Positions 1-6,590 of a DNA stretch of 30,622 bases are shown in pieces. The stretch lies in contig MNJC01000080.1 of the NCBI GenBank assembly GCA_001920085.1, positions 1-30,622 on the forward strand. Reading direction: 5' to 3'. The notes under the pieces were generated by a model. That model saw only the letters and a list, made by a program, of their open reading frames with translations. It did not search any database and had not been told where the DNA came from. Position numbers and translations under genes: made by a program. Origin of the DNA: Actinobacteria bacterium 13_1_20CM_4_69_9. GTDB lineage: Bacteria > Actinomycetota > Thermoleophilia > Gaiellales > Gaiellaceae. Within the stretch, counting starts at the first letter, position 1, and each line of letters starts with the position of its first letter.

Positions 1-1
1 T

Positions 2-316
2 TGCAACCCCTACCTGACGTTTGCGGCGCTGCTCCACGCCGGCCTCGAGGGGATCGAGCAGGGCTACGAGCTACCCGAGCCGATGGAGACGAACCTCTAC
101 CACCTCACCCCCGAGCAGCGGCGCGAGCGCGGAATCGTCTCGCTCCCCGAGACGCTCGGCGAGGCGATCGACGAGCTCTCCGAGTCGGAGCTGGTCCGCA
201 AGGCGCTCGGCCCGCACATCTTCGACCGCTACGTCGAGCTCAAGCGAGGCGAGTGGGACGAGTACCGCGTCCAGCTCACGGAGTGGGAGCTCCAGAAGTA
301 CTTGTCCGTGCTGTGA
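2..316 (+). CDS. glnA: Glutamine synthetase, C-terminal part (5' end outside the window)
   Basis: The frame is open from base 2 to a TGA at 314-316 and gives about 104 residues. It begins CNPYLTFAALLHAGLEGI and continues through a Pro-Glu-Pro stretch, a segment reading LPETLGEAIDEL, and a C-terminal WDEYRVQLTEWELQKYL helix. This is the usual tail of prokaryotic glutamine synthetase, which makes glutamine from glutamate, ammonia and ATP in the cytosol. The catalytic barrel and adenylylation region lie outside the window, so subtype cannot be judged. No other gene is fused to it, and the 230 bases after the stop hold only repeats and a weak stem-loop. The family call is firm; the symbol is by family. 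Confidence 0.9.
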   Translation, partial: CNPYLTFAALLHAGLEGIEQGYELPEPMETNLYHLTPEQRRERGIVSLPETLGEAIDELSESELVRKALGPHIFDRYVELKRGEWDEYRVQLTEWELQKYLSVL

Positions 317-384
317 GAAAGCGTCAGAATTTGAACCGGTCCCGCATGCTCTGCGGCTAGCGGGATCCAACTGACGGCCGACTG

Positions 385-412
385 CGAGCTGCTGCATCTC
401 TTGCGCAGCTCG
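385..412 (+). terminator. Weak stem-loop after glnA
   Basis: Bases 385-392 (CGAGCTGC) pair with 405-412 (GCAGCTCG) around a 12-base loop, 69 bases after the glnA stop. There is no clear T-run, so this is only a candidate end of the glnA transcript. The rest of 317-422 shows nothing recognisable. Confidence 0.25.
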
Positions 413-422
413 TGGTCGTTAA

Positions 423-474
423 GGGACTGTCCCCGGGACATGTCCCGAACGGGACATGTCCCGGGGACAGTCCC
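423..474. repeat. Long perfect palindrome, REP-like
   Basis: Bases 423-446 are the exact reverse complement of 451-474, giving 24-bp arms and a 4-base centre GAAC. The arms are built from the words GGGACTGTCCCC and GGGACATGTCCC. The right arm ends in GGGGACAGTCCCTAAG (461-476), and GGGACAGTCCCTAAG recurs in the palindrome at 26853-26885. It lies in a non-coding stretch between glnA and a minus-strand gene. Words of this kind resemble REP/RAYT-type interspersed palindromes, but no transposase is present here. It would fold into a very stable hairpin on either strand and could also terminate transcription. Confidence 0.8.
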
Positions 475-517
475 TAAGCGCCGTCCCTAAAGCGACGCCG
501 TCTTCGCTAGCGCCGCC

Positions 518-567
518 GGTCCGCCAAAGAACCCGCCGAATAGGTCCGCTAAAGAAAGCGCCGAATA
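518..567. repeat. Imperfect 25-bp tandem duplication at the 3' end of a gene
   Basis: Bases 518-542 and 543-567 are adjacent copies matching at 22 of 25 positions, with differences at unit positions 8, 15 and 16. The second copy contains the last codons and stop of the minus-strand gene ending at 549, and the first lies just beyond that stop. Weaker relatives sit just before (GTCCCTAAGCGCC at 470-482 and GTCCCTAAAGCGACGCC at 483-499). This suggests local slippage spreading out from the palindrome. Confidence 0.65.
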
Positions 568-803
568 GCTTCGCGCGCGACGCGGAGCCCGACGACGCGG
601 CTCGCCGGGTCGACCTCGGCGATCGTGTCGGCCGGGACGAGACGCCGGTGGCGCGAGAGGAAGCCGCTCTTCACGGCCAGCGCGTCGGGCACGTCCGGGA
701 GCGTCCCGTACATGGGGCACTCCACCTTGCCGACGAGCCGCCCGCGGTTGTCAGCGACGAGAAAGCCGGTCGTCGCAATCAGATTCAAAGGCACAGCCGA
801 CAC
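549..803 (-). CDS. PRC-barrel-like small protein
   Basis: An 84-residue protein starting MSAVPLNLIATTGFLVADN. Residues about 13-78 follow the PRC-barrel pattern: a strand ending in D-x-x-G-R-L-V-G-K-V, a middle V-K-S-G-F-L strand, then R-R-L-V-P-A-D-T-I followed by V-D and a final V-G-L-R-V strand. PRC-barrel domains occur in RimM, in photosynthetic reaction-centre H subunits and in many small actinobacterial proteins of unknown role. No signal peptide or membrane segment is visible, and there is no operon partner because the next minus-strand gene upstream stops at 861. The last codons lie inside the 25-bp duplication at 518-567. The domain call is by pattern and the function is unknown. Confidence 0.6.
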   Translation of the reverse strand: MSAVPLNLIATTGFLVADNRGRLVGKVECPMYGTLPDVPDALAVKSGFLSRHRRLVPADTIAEVDPASRVVGLRVAREAIRRFL

Positions 804-860
804 GTTTAGAACCTATTCCCGGTCTCTAATGAAATTCCCCTGCACGGCGTAAGGGTTCTG

Positions 861-1176
861 TTAACTGCCGGGCTTCCCGGTCATGGCGACCATCGCCACC
901 ACGAGGGCGACGAAATAGACGCCGGTGATCACGGCGACGGCGCCGATCGGCCAGCTCCGCTGAGGCCGACGGACGCTCACGGCCCCGAGGATCATCGCGA
1001 CGATCAGCAGGACGAAGCCGGCGTCGCCGACCAGGAAACCGACACCGAGCCAGCCCGGATCGCCCCGACACCGCGCCGATGAACGCGGCCGCGGTCGCTC
1101 CCGTCACGACCATCGCTCCCAGGACGTGCAGGAAGAGCGGGAAGTTCCAGCTGTCGGGCCGCAGGATCGCGAGCAT
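861..1176 (-). pseudogene. DUF2269-like membrane protein, internally deleted and frameshifted
   Basis: From ATG 1174-1176 the frame gives an amphipathic start and first membrane helix (WNFPLFLHVLGAMVVTGA, then AAAFIG), after which it becomes Arg-rich noise. A second frame, entering near 1056-1072 and ending at TAA 861-863, encodes WLGVGFLVGDAGFVLLIVA and a further helix ITGVYFVALVVAMVAM. The two halves together look like one small integral membrane protein whose segment between helix 1 and the later helices is missing. The upstream gene (1176-1652) overlaps it by one base and is a complete relative, so they were probably a coupled pair. Family memory suggests about 30-40 residues are lost. 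The cause could be real decay or assembly error. Confidence 0.6.
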
Positions 1177-1652
1177 CAGTGGCCCGGCTTCCAGATCATC
1201 AGGACGAGGATCACGATCACGACCGCGCCGCTGCCCCAGCTCATGGCAAGCGTGATCGGGTCACGCAGCGAGGAACGAAGCTCGGGGCTCGGCTGGTCTC
1301 CCTCGGCCGCGAGCCGCTCGGCGAGCTCCCGCGCGCGGCGGTCGCGCCGACCGCCGTTGCCTCCGAGGGCGTTCGCGACGAACCAGAGGATCACGGCCGT
1401 GATCACCCACGCGTCGCTCCACTTGACGAAGTCGAGGTCTGCGACGAGCCAGAGCCCGAACCCGAGCGCGACTGTCATGCCGGCCAGCACGGAGACGACC
1501 GTGATCCGGGTCAGTCGGTAGAGAACGACGATCTCGCTCGGCCGCTCGCGCCGGAGCGCGGCGATGTTGAAGATCCCCGCGAGCGTGGCACCGCTGAGCG
1601 CCATGAAGGCGCCGGCCATGTGGAAGATCAGCAACCAGTGGTAGCGATCCAC
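1176..1652 (-). CDS. DUF2269-like integral membrane protein
   Basis: A 158-residue protein with four hydrophobic segments: about residues 5-30 (HWLLIFHMAGAFMALSGA onward), 50-70 (ITVVSVLAGMTVALGFG), 80-95 (WVITAVILWFVANAL) and 135-154 (SGAVVIVILVLMIW). A basic, charged loop lies at about 98-125. The early His in helix 1 and the Gly/Ala-rich helices fit the DUF2269 group of small bacterial membrane proteins, whose function is not known to me. Its stop overlaps the start of the damaged relative downstream by one base (TGATG), which implies translational coupling. It diverges from the PdtaS-like kinase with only about 20 bases between starts, so both promoters must lie within coding sequence or be very compact. 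Confidence 0.6.
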   Translation of the reverse strand: MDRYHWLLIFHMAGAFMALSGATLAGIFNIAALRRERPSEIVVLYRLTRITVVSVLAGMTVALGFGLWLVADLDFVKWSDAWVITAVILWFVANALGGNGGRRDRRARELAERLAAEGDQPSPELRSSLRDPITLAMSWGSGAVVIVILVLMIWKPGH

Positions 1653-1673
1653 GCGACTACCCTACGTAGTGCT

Positions 1674-3077
1674 GTGGACGTACGAGAGCGCCATCTGCGC
1701 CTCCTGACGGAGACGATCGCAGCGGTCAACTCGACGCTCGATCTCGAGGAAGTGCTCGCGCTCGTCGCGCGCAAGGTTGCCGACGTGCTCGACGCCGACG
1801 CGTGCTTCGTCTACCTCTATGACGAGCGCAGCGACGAGCTCGTCCTCCGCGCGACGCACGGGACCAAGGTCGAGGAGATGACCAGGCGCCCGCGCATGCG
1901 GCCCGGGGAGGGGATCACGGGCACGGCCGCCGCGGAGCTCGCGCCGATCATGATCGCGGCGCAAGCGCATCTCGATCCTCGCTTCAAGCTCTTCTCCAAC
2001 TTGCCGGAGGAACAGTACGAGTCGATTCTCGCGGTGCCGATCGTCGCGCGCGAGCGGCTCGCGGGCGCGCTCAACGTCCGCACGCTCGAGCCGCGCGAGT
2101 TCACACCGGACGAGATGGAGCTCGTCGTCGCCATCGCGGCGCAGGTCGCGCAGACGATCGAGCACGCGCAGCTCTACGCACAGGCGCAGCGGCGTGTCGC
2201 CGAGCTCGAGGCGCTCGCGAAGATCTCGGAGGCAGTCTCCGAGTCGCTCTATCTCGAGGAATCGCTCGAGGCGATCGTGAAGACGACGATGGAGGCCGTC
2301 GCTGCCACCGGCGCGGCGCTCGTGCTCGAGGACGGGAACATCGCCTGGCCCGAAGGCCACCCGGGCAAGCACGCCGTGCGGCTGCCGCTGCGCTGGAAGC
2401 GCCGGCAGATCGGGGAGCTCGTCTGCGACCGCGACACGCCGTTCACCGCCGACGAGCGCGCGCTGCTCTCGTCGATTGCGCACCACGCGGCCGTCGCGCT
2501 CGAGCACGGGCGCGCAGTCATGCGCGGCGTGCTCGCACAAGAGATCCACCATCGCGTGAAGAACAACCTGCAGACAGTCGCGTCGCTGCTGCGGCTGCAG
2601 GCGCACTCTGCCGACACCGATCCACGCAAGGCACTCGAGGACTCCGTCAACCGCATCCTCGCGATTGCCGCGGTGCACGAGGTGCTGACGGAGCAGCGTG
2701 AAGAGGTCGTCGACCTCCGCGACCTGATCGACCGCCTGCGCACGATGCTCGTGCAGAGTCTCGCCGGCGGGAAGCAGGTGCGCGCGGAGCTGGAGGAGGT
2801 CTCGCTGGCGGGAAACCGCGCGACGGCGCTCGCGCTCGTCTTCAGCGAGCTGCTGCAGAACGCCCTCGAGCACGGCGGCAACGTCGTGGAGATCGAGCTC
2901 GCGCAGCGCAACGGGGAGGTGCTGCTCGCCATCACCGACGACGGGACCGGGATCGACGCCGAGGCGTCCGGAACAGGCCTCTCGATAGTGCGAGCCCTCG
3001 TCCGCGACGAGCTTCAGGGACGGCTCGATCTCCGCAGCGACGCAGGGACGCGCGCCGAAGTCGCTTTTCCCGCCTAA
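1674..3077 (+). CDS. pdtaS: GAF-domain sensor histidine kinase, PdtaS-like
   Basis: A soluble 467-residue kinase. Residues about 10-170 form a GAF domain (LEEVLALVARKVADVLDAD, later ILAVPIVARERLAGALNVRT), and about 185-280 form a second, degenerate GAF-like region. A HisKA_2-type dimerisation helix at 285-360 carries EIHHRVKNNLQTVASLLRLQ, with the phospho-acceptor His at 292 or 293. The ATPase domain at 385-467 has ELLQNALEHGG, DDGTG and GTGLS boxes. This HHRVKNN layout is that of mycobacterial PdtaS, whose partner is an ANTAR regulator, and one lies at 3765-4331. I chose GTG 1674 because the resemblance begins there; the frame stays open far upstream but only as antisense to the DUF2269-like gene. 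No Shine-Dalgarno is obvious. No transmembrane segment is seen, so it is probably cytosolic. Confidence 0.8.
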   Translation: MDVRERHLRLLTETIAAVNSTLDLEEVLALVARKVADVLDADACFVYLYDERSDELVLRATHGTKVEEMTRRPRMRPGEGITGTAAAELAPIMIAAQAHLDPRFKLFSNLPEEQYESILAVPIVARERLAGALNVRTLEPREFTPDEMELVVAIAAQVAQTIEHAQLYAQAQRRVAELEALAKISEAVSESLYLEESLEAIVKTTMEAVAATGAALVLEDGNIAWPEGHPGKHAVRLPLRWKRRQIGELVCDRDTPFTADERALLSSIAHHAAVALEHGRAVMRGVLAQEIHHRVKNNLQTVASLLRLQAHSADTDPRKALEDSVNRILAIAAVHEVLTEQREEVVDLRDLIDRLRTMLVQSLAGGKQVRAELEEVSLAGNRATALALVFSELLQNALEHGGNVVEIELAQRNGEVLLAITDDGTGIDAEASGTGLSIVRALVRDELQGRLDLRSDAGTRAEVAFPA

Positions 3078-3101
3078 CCCGAGAAGACGACCAAGGCCGG
3101 A

Positions 3102-3280
3102 GCGTAAGCCGAAGGCTTACGCGAAGGCGAACTCATGCGATGCGCCCACGCGAAGCATGGGCGCACCGCACGAAAGAAACAATCGGTGAGCGCCAAAAGA
3201 GCGCGCGAGCTCAGCTCGTGCGCGTTCAGTGCGAAGCGCAGTAACTCACCTAACAGCGAAAGCGCAGCTTTCGCTGTTAG
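3102..3280. other. Array of four strong hairpins between pdtaS and a convergent gene
   Basis: Four inverted repeats lie within 180 bases. They are 3102-3110/3114-3122 (9 bp, loop GAA), 3141-3148/3158-3165 (8 bp, loop CGCGAAGCA), 3201-3211/3213-3223 (11 bp with one G-T pair) and 3250-3263/3267-3280 (14 bp, loop GCA). A small fifth stem (TGCG/CGCA) is at 3230-3240. The last hairpin contains the stop codon of the minus-strand gene at 3277 and could terminate transcription in both directions. No T-tract follows any of them. The strings of short stems with GAA-type loops look deliberate, and they may be a structured RNA or a cluster of palindromic repeats. No believable protein is encoded here. 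Confidence 0.6.
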
Positions 3281-3702
3281 TACACGCCGCCGTCGCCGCC
3301 GGCGGGCCGCTGCCACCAGGCGGCGTCGTTGCCGGAGCCGTTCATGGCTCCCTGCAGCTGATCCACGTAGCTCACGAGGTCGCGCTCGCGCCGCTCCAGC
3401 GTCTGCTCGAGCTCCTCGAGCTCCCCGCGCCAGCGCTCCATGCGGTCCTCGCGCAGCTGAACGTCGGCCTCGAACTCCGCCTCGCGGAGCTCCAGCTCGC
3501 TCTCGCGCTCCCTCAGCTCGAGCACGCGCGCGTCGACCGCCTCCTCGGAGACCGGGGCGGCGGGAATGGCCGGCAGCGCCGTCCCGCTCAAGAACGGAGC
3601 GAGGGCGCTCGCCTGCTCTGTCGAGATCTCGACTCGGAAGACGAGGGACTGGGGCTTGGGGGTGAAATCCGACTCAGACATCGGTGGCCGCACCACCACC
3701 AT
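3277..3702 (-). CDS. Coiled-coil protein of unknown function
   Basis: The frame gives 141 residues from ATG 3702, or 134 from the internal ATG at 3681 (MSESDFTPKPQSLVFRVEI), which may be the true start because MVVVRPP looks like readthrough. No clear Shine-Dalgarno decides between them. Residues about 56-118 form a strongly charged coiled coil of Glu/Arg/Leu heptads (LELRERESELELREAEFEAD onward), followed by a short Gly/Trp-rich tail ending in GGDGGVY. There is no signal peptide or membrane segment. It diverges from the ANTAR regulator at 3765 with about 60-80 bases between, so the two could share a promoter region. I do not recognise the family. The codon usage and heptads argue that it is real. 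Confidence 0.6.
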   Translation of the reverse strand: MVVVRPPMSESDFTPKPQSLVFRVEISTEQASALAPFLSGTALPAIPAAPVSEEAVDARVLELRERESELELREAEFEADVQLREDRMERWRGELEELEQTLERRERDLVSYVDQLQGAMNGSGNDAAWWQRPAGGDGGVY

Positions 3703-3764
3703 CGCCCCGGGCGGCAGCCGCCGCCATCCCTCGACTTAGCGGTTTCGGCCAAACTCACCCACAG

Positions 3765-4331
3765 ATGAGGATCCTCGTTGCCGAAGACGAGACGATCATC
3801 CGCCTGGACCTGAGGGATCTGCTGGAGCGGGCGGGGTTCGAGGTTTGTGCCGAGGCGCGGGACGGCGAGGAAGCGGTTGCGCTGGCGCGGTCGGAGCAGC
3901 CGGACGTGGCCGTGCTCGACGTGAAGATGCCGAAGCTCGACGGGATCGAGGCGGCTCGCCGGATCCTGGACGAGCGTCCGATCCCGATCGTGATGCTCAC
4001 CGCCTACGGCCAGGACGAGCTCGTCCAGCGGGCCGCGGAGGCCGGGGTCTTCGGCTACCTCGTCAAGCCGTTCCGCGAGCAAGACCTGCTGCCGGCGATC
4101 CGGACGGCGCGCGCCCGCCACGAGGAGCTGACAGCGCTGCGTGAAGAAGCGGAATCGCTCGCCGAGGCGCTGGCGGCGCGGAAGGTGATCGAGCGCGCGA
4201 AGGGGTTGCTGATGGAGAAGGAGGGCCTGTCGGAGCACGATGCGTTTGCGCGCCTGCGGAAGGCGAGCCAGATCTCCGGACGCCCGCTGAAGGTCGTCGC
4301 GGATGCGCTGATCGCGACTCTCGGCGACTAG
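3765..4331 (+). CDS. pdtaR: ANTAR-domain response regulator, PdtaR-like
   Basis: A 188-residue regulator. The receiver domain (1-118) has the acidic pocket ILVAEDET, phospho-acceptor Asp52 in VLDVKMP, Thr79 in MLTAYG and Lys101 in YLVKPF. Residues about 120-140 are a coiled linker. An ANTAR domain follows (about 140-185: KVIERAKGLLMEKEGLSEHD, then ALIATL). ANTAR proteins bind paired RNA stem-loops and relieve transcription termination. Phosphorylation by the kinase at 1674-3077 is the expected input, although the two genes are separated by a hairpin array and a minus-strand gene. The ATG at 3765 is the only start that gives a proper receiver. Its TAG (4329-4331) overlaps the stop of the convergent membrane gene. 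Confidence 0.88.
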   Translation: MRILVAEDETIIRLDLRDLLERAGFEVCAEARDGEEAVALARSEQPDVAVLDVKMPKLDGIEAARRILDERPIPIVMLTAYGQDELVQRAAEAGVFGYLVKPFREQDLLPAIRTARARHEELTALREEAESLAEALAARKVIERAKGLLMEKEGLSEHDAFARLRKASQISGRPLKVVADALIATLGD

Positions 4332-4684
4332 AACGGCCGCGCCAGGTCGAACAGCACGCCGACCACGATCAGCACGATCCCCATCAGGAAGTGTGCTTCC
4401 TGCCGAGCACCGGTCGGCTTTCGCCGCGTGATCGTGCCGCGGATCATCGAGAAGCCGCCCGTCGGGAACATGCCGACGAGGAAGAGGCCAGCGCCGACGA
4501 TGTAGTAGGCGCCCGCCATTCCGCCGGCGATGTCGTGGCCGGTGCCCAACGCGACGAGCGCGCCGATCACGCCGACGACGACGATCGCCGCGAGCGTCTG
4601 GAGCGCGAAGCGGACGAGCGCCTCGCCCATTCCCGTCCAGCGGCTGACCTCCGGCGGTGTCGGTGTCGGCGTGGGCTCGGTCAC
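4328..4684 (-). CDS. Small integral membrane protein coupled to the ABC-F gene
   Basis: A 118-residue protein starting at GTG 4684, so the first residues read (M)TEPTPTPTPPEVSRWTG. A Pro/Thr-rich head is followed by three hydrophobic segments: about 30-50 (FALQTLAAIVVVGVIGALV), 57-78 (AGGMAGAYYIVGAGLFLVG) and 98-113 (FLMGIVLIVVGVLF). Its GTG overlaps the TGA of the ABC-F gene by four bases (GTGA), which indicates translational coupling and one operon. It ends tail-to-tail with pdtaR. No enzymatic motif is visible. Membrane location is inferred from hydrophobicity and the function is unknown. Confidence 0.7.
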   Translation of the reverse strand: MTEPTPTPTPPEVSRWTGMGEALVRFALQTLAAIVVVGVIGALVALGTGHDIAGGMAGAYYIVGAGLFLVGMFPTGGFSMIRGTITRRKPTGARQEAHFLMGIVLIVVGVLFDLARPF

Positions 4685-6570
4685 GTCTGCGCTCGCTCGA
4701 ATGCCGATTCCCACCGCTGCAGCAGTGCTTGCAGCTCGTCGCGCGCCCGGCGGTGCGCCGCCAGCGTCTCGACGTCGTTCCAGTCCTCGGCCAGGCGCCG
4801 TTCGAGGTCGGCGACGATCGACTCGCGCTCCGCGATCTGCGCCTCGATGTGCTCGAGCTCCGACGGCGCCGGCTTGCGCGGCGCGCGCTGCTTCGGCGCC
4901 CTGGCGGCCTTCGGCTTCGGCTCGGCTGCGGGCGGCGGCGCCGAACGCGCCTCCCGCTCGCGGACGTAGTCCGCCCAGCCCCCGTCGTACGAGTTGAGCT
5001 GCTCGTCCTCGATCGCCAGCGTGCGCCGTGCGACCGCATCGAGCAGGGCGCGATCGTGCGAGACGAGCAGCACGGTGCCGGGGAACGCCTCGAGCGCCGC
5101 CTCCAGAGCCTCCCGGCTTTCGAGGTCGAGATGGTTCGTCGGCTCGTCGACGATGAGGAAGTTCGCACCCGAGGCGACGACGATCGCGAGCGCGAGGCGG
5201 CGGCGCTCGCCGCCCGAGAGTGCGACGACGGGCTTCTCGTGCTCGCCCCAGCCGGAGAACAGAAACCGGCCGAGCAGCTTTTGCGCGTCCGGACGCTGCA
5301 GGCCGGTCCCACGCTGCACGCATTGGAGGACCGAGCCGCGCGTGTCGAGCTCCATCTCCTGCTGCGAGAAGTACGCCGCCTCGACGCCGTGTCCGAGCCG
5401 GACGGAACCGGCCTGCGGGTCGCGTTTCTCGAGGATGGTCTCGAGCAGCGTCGTCTTCCCCGATCCGTTCGGCCCGACGAGCGCGACGTGCTCGCCGCGC
5501 TCGATCGCGAAGGACACCCCCTCGAGGAGCACGCGCTCGCCGATTTGCACGGTGAGCCCGTCCGCCTCGACGACCGTGCGCCCGCTCCGCGCTGGCTTCA
5601 GGAACTCGAACCCGAGTGTCTTGCTCCTGCGCGTGAGCAGGTCGATCTGGTCGGTCGCCTTCGCGCGCTCCTGCTTGTAGCGCTCGATCTGGCGCATCTT
5701 CACCTGGGCCTTGCGCGCCATCTTCTCGGTGGACGCGCGGAAGCGGGCGACGAAGCGCTCGAGCCGCTCGATGTCGGCGCCGATCCGGTCGGCTGTCTTC
5801 GACGCGGCGTGCAGCCGCGCGGCCTTCTCGATCCGCCACTCATGCCACGGGCCGGCGAAGTAGGTCGAGCGTCCGGCCTCGAGCTCGAGGACGGCGTTCG
5901 CCACGGCCTCGAGGAACCAGCGGTCGTGCGCCACGATCAGGATCCCGGCATCGAGCGACTGCAGCTCGCGCTCCAGCCATTCGAGGCTCTCGACGTCGAG
6001 GTGGTTCGTCGGCTCGTCGAGCAGCAGCAGATCGGGGTCGCCGCCCAGTGCCCGTGCGAGCGAGGCGCGCGTCAGCTCGCCGCCGGAGAACGTCTCGAGC
6101 CGGCGGTCGAGGTGCTCGTCGTGGAAGCCGAGGCCGCGCAGGACGGCCGTCGCACGCTCGCGCCAGTCGTAGCCGCCTGCGTGCTCCAGCCGGGCCTGCG
6201 CCTCACCGTAGCGCCGCATCGTCGCGCCCCCGTGATCCCCCTGCGCCATCGCCTGTTCGAGCCGCCTGAGCTCCTCCTCCAGCGCGAGCAGATCGGTCGC
6301 ACCCGAGAGCACGTACTCGCGCAATGTCAGGCCGCGCTCGAGCGGCGGCCGCTGGTCGTGGAGGGCGATGCGCGTTCCTTTCTGGAACGCGAGCTCGCCA
6401 CCCTGGAGGCTGGTGTCGCCGACGAGTGCGCGGAGCAGCGTTGTCTTGCCGGCTCCGTTCGGGCCGGACAGCGCCACCCGGTCGCGGCGCTCGACCTTGA
6501 ACGAGACGCCCTCGAAGAGCGGGTCGCCGTTCAGCTCCTTCCGGAGGTTCGAGGCAATCAGGACGGCCAT
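4681..6570 (-). CDS. ABC-F family ATPase (ribosome-associated type)
   Basis: A 629-residue protein with two ABC domains and no membrane segments, as in the ABC-F family of ribosome-binding translation factors (EttA, Uup, antibiotic-resistance types). Domain 1 has Walker A GPNGAGKTT (36-44), signature SGGEL (162-166) and Walker B LLLLDEPTNH (181-190). A long charged linker follows (about 245-325: ASKTADRIGADIERLERF, later KMARKAQVKMRQIERYKQ). Domain 2 has GPNGSGKTT (366-374), LSGGERRR (451-458) and LIVDEPTNH (472-480). The C-terminal 80 residues are Lys/Pro-rich and then coiled coil (LEHIEAQIAERESIVADLE), like the Uup tail. All catalytic motifs are intact. ATG 6570 is the start nearest the first domain. 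Substrate drugs, if any, cannot be inferred. It diverges from the FGGY kinase with 20 bases between. Confidence 0.88.
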   Translation of the reverse strand: MAVLIASNLRKELNGDPLFEGVSFKVERRDRVALSGPNGAGKTTLLRALVGDTSLQGGELAFQKGTRIALHDQRPPLERGLTLREYVLSGATDLLALEEELRRLEQAMAQGDHGGATMRRYGEAQARLEHAGGYDWRERATAVLRGLGFHDEHLDRRLETFSGGELTRASLARALGGDPDLLLLDEPTNHLDVESLEWLERELQSLDAGILIVAHDRWFLEAVANAVLELEAGRSTYFAGPWHEWRIEKAARLHAASKTADRIGADIERLERFVARFRASTEKMARKAQVKMRQIERYKQERAKATDQIDLLTRRSKTLGFEFLKPARSGRTVVEADGLTVQIGERVLLEGVSFAIERGEHVALVGPNGSGKTTLLETILEKRDPQAGSVRLGHGVEAAYFSQQEMELDTRGSVLQCVQRGTGLQRPDAQKLLGRFLFSGWGEHEKPVVALSGGERRRLALAIVVASGANFLIVDEPTNHLDLESREALEAALEAFPGTVLLVSHDRALLDAVARRTLAIEDEQLNSYDGGWADYVREREARSAPPPAAEPKPKAARAPKQRAPRKPAPSELEHIEAQIAERESIVADLERRLAEDWNDVETLAAHRRARDELQALLQRWESAFERAQT

Positions 6571-6590
6571 GGGCTGTAAGGGTACGGCTC

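Noticed and set aside
317..362. Possible tRNA remnant or attachment site on the minus strand (GGTTCAAATTC-like word)
   Set aside because: The bases flanking the word do not pair as a T-arm, and no acceptor or anticodon stem can be drawn, nor is any integrase nearby.
1662..2873. Long minus-strand frame (403 codons) opposite the PdtaS-like kinase
   Set aside because: It is a G+C-driven shadow: Arg/Leu/Asp-rich with no domain, fully antisense to a gene with clear GAF and kinase motifs.
3102..3280. Canonical ANTAR-binding dual hexaloop RNA
   Set aside because: None of the stems closes a six-base loop with the conserved A and G positions, so only a loose association with the ANTAR gene is claimed.
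3102..3280. CRISPR array
   Set aside because: The repeats are inverted and of different sequence and length, with no regular spacers and no cas genes.
3074..3316. Minus-strand open frame of 80 codons across the hairpin array
   Set aside because: Its composition follows the inverted repeats (Arg runs, repeated Ala/Leu words) and it overlaps the 3' end of a better gene; the bases are better explained as hairpins.
4657..6579. 640-codon plus-strand frame opposite the ABC-F gene
   Set aside because: Antisense shadow; both Walker A and both signature motifs are on the minus strand.
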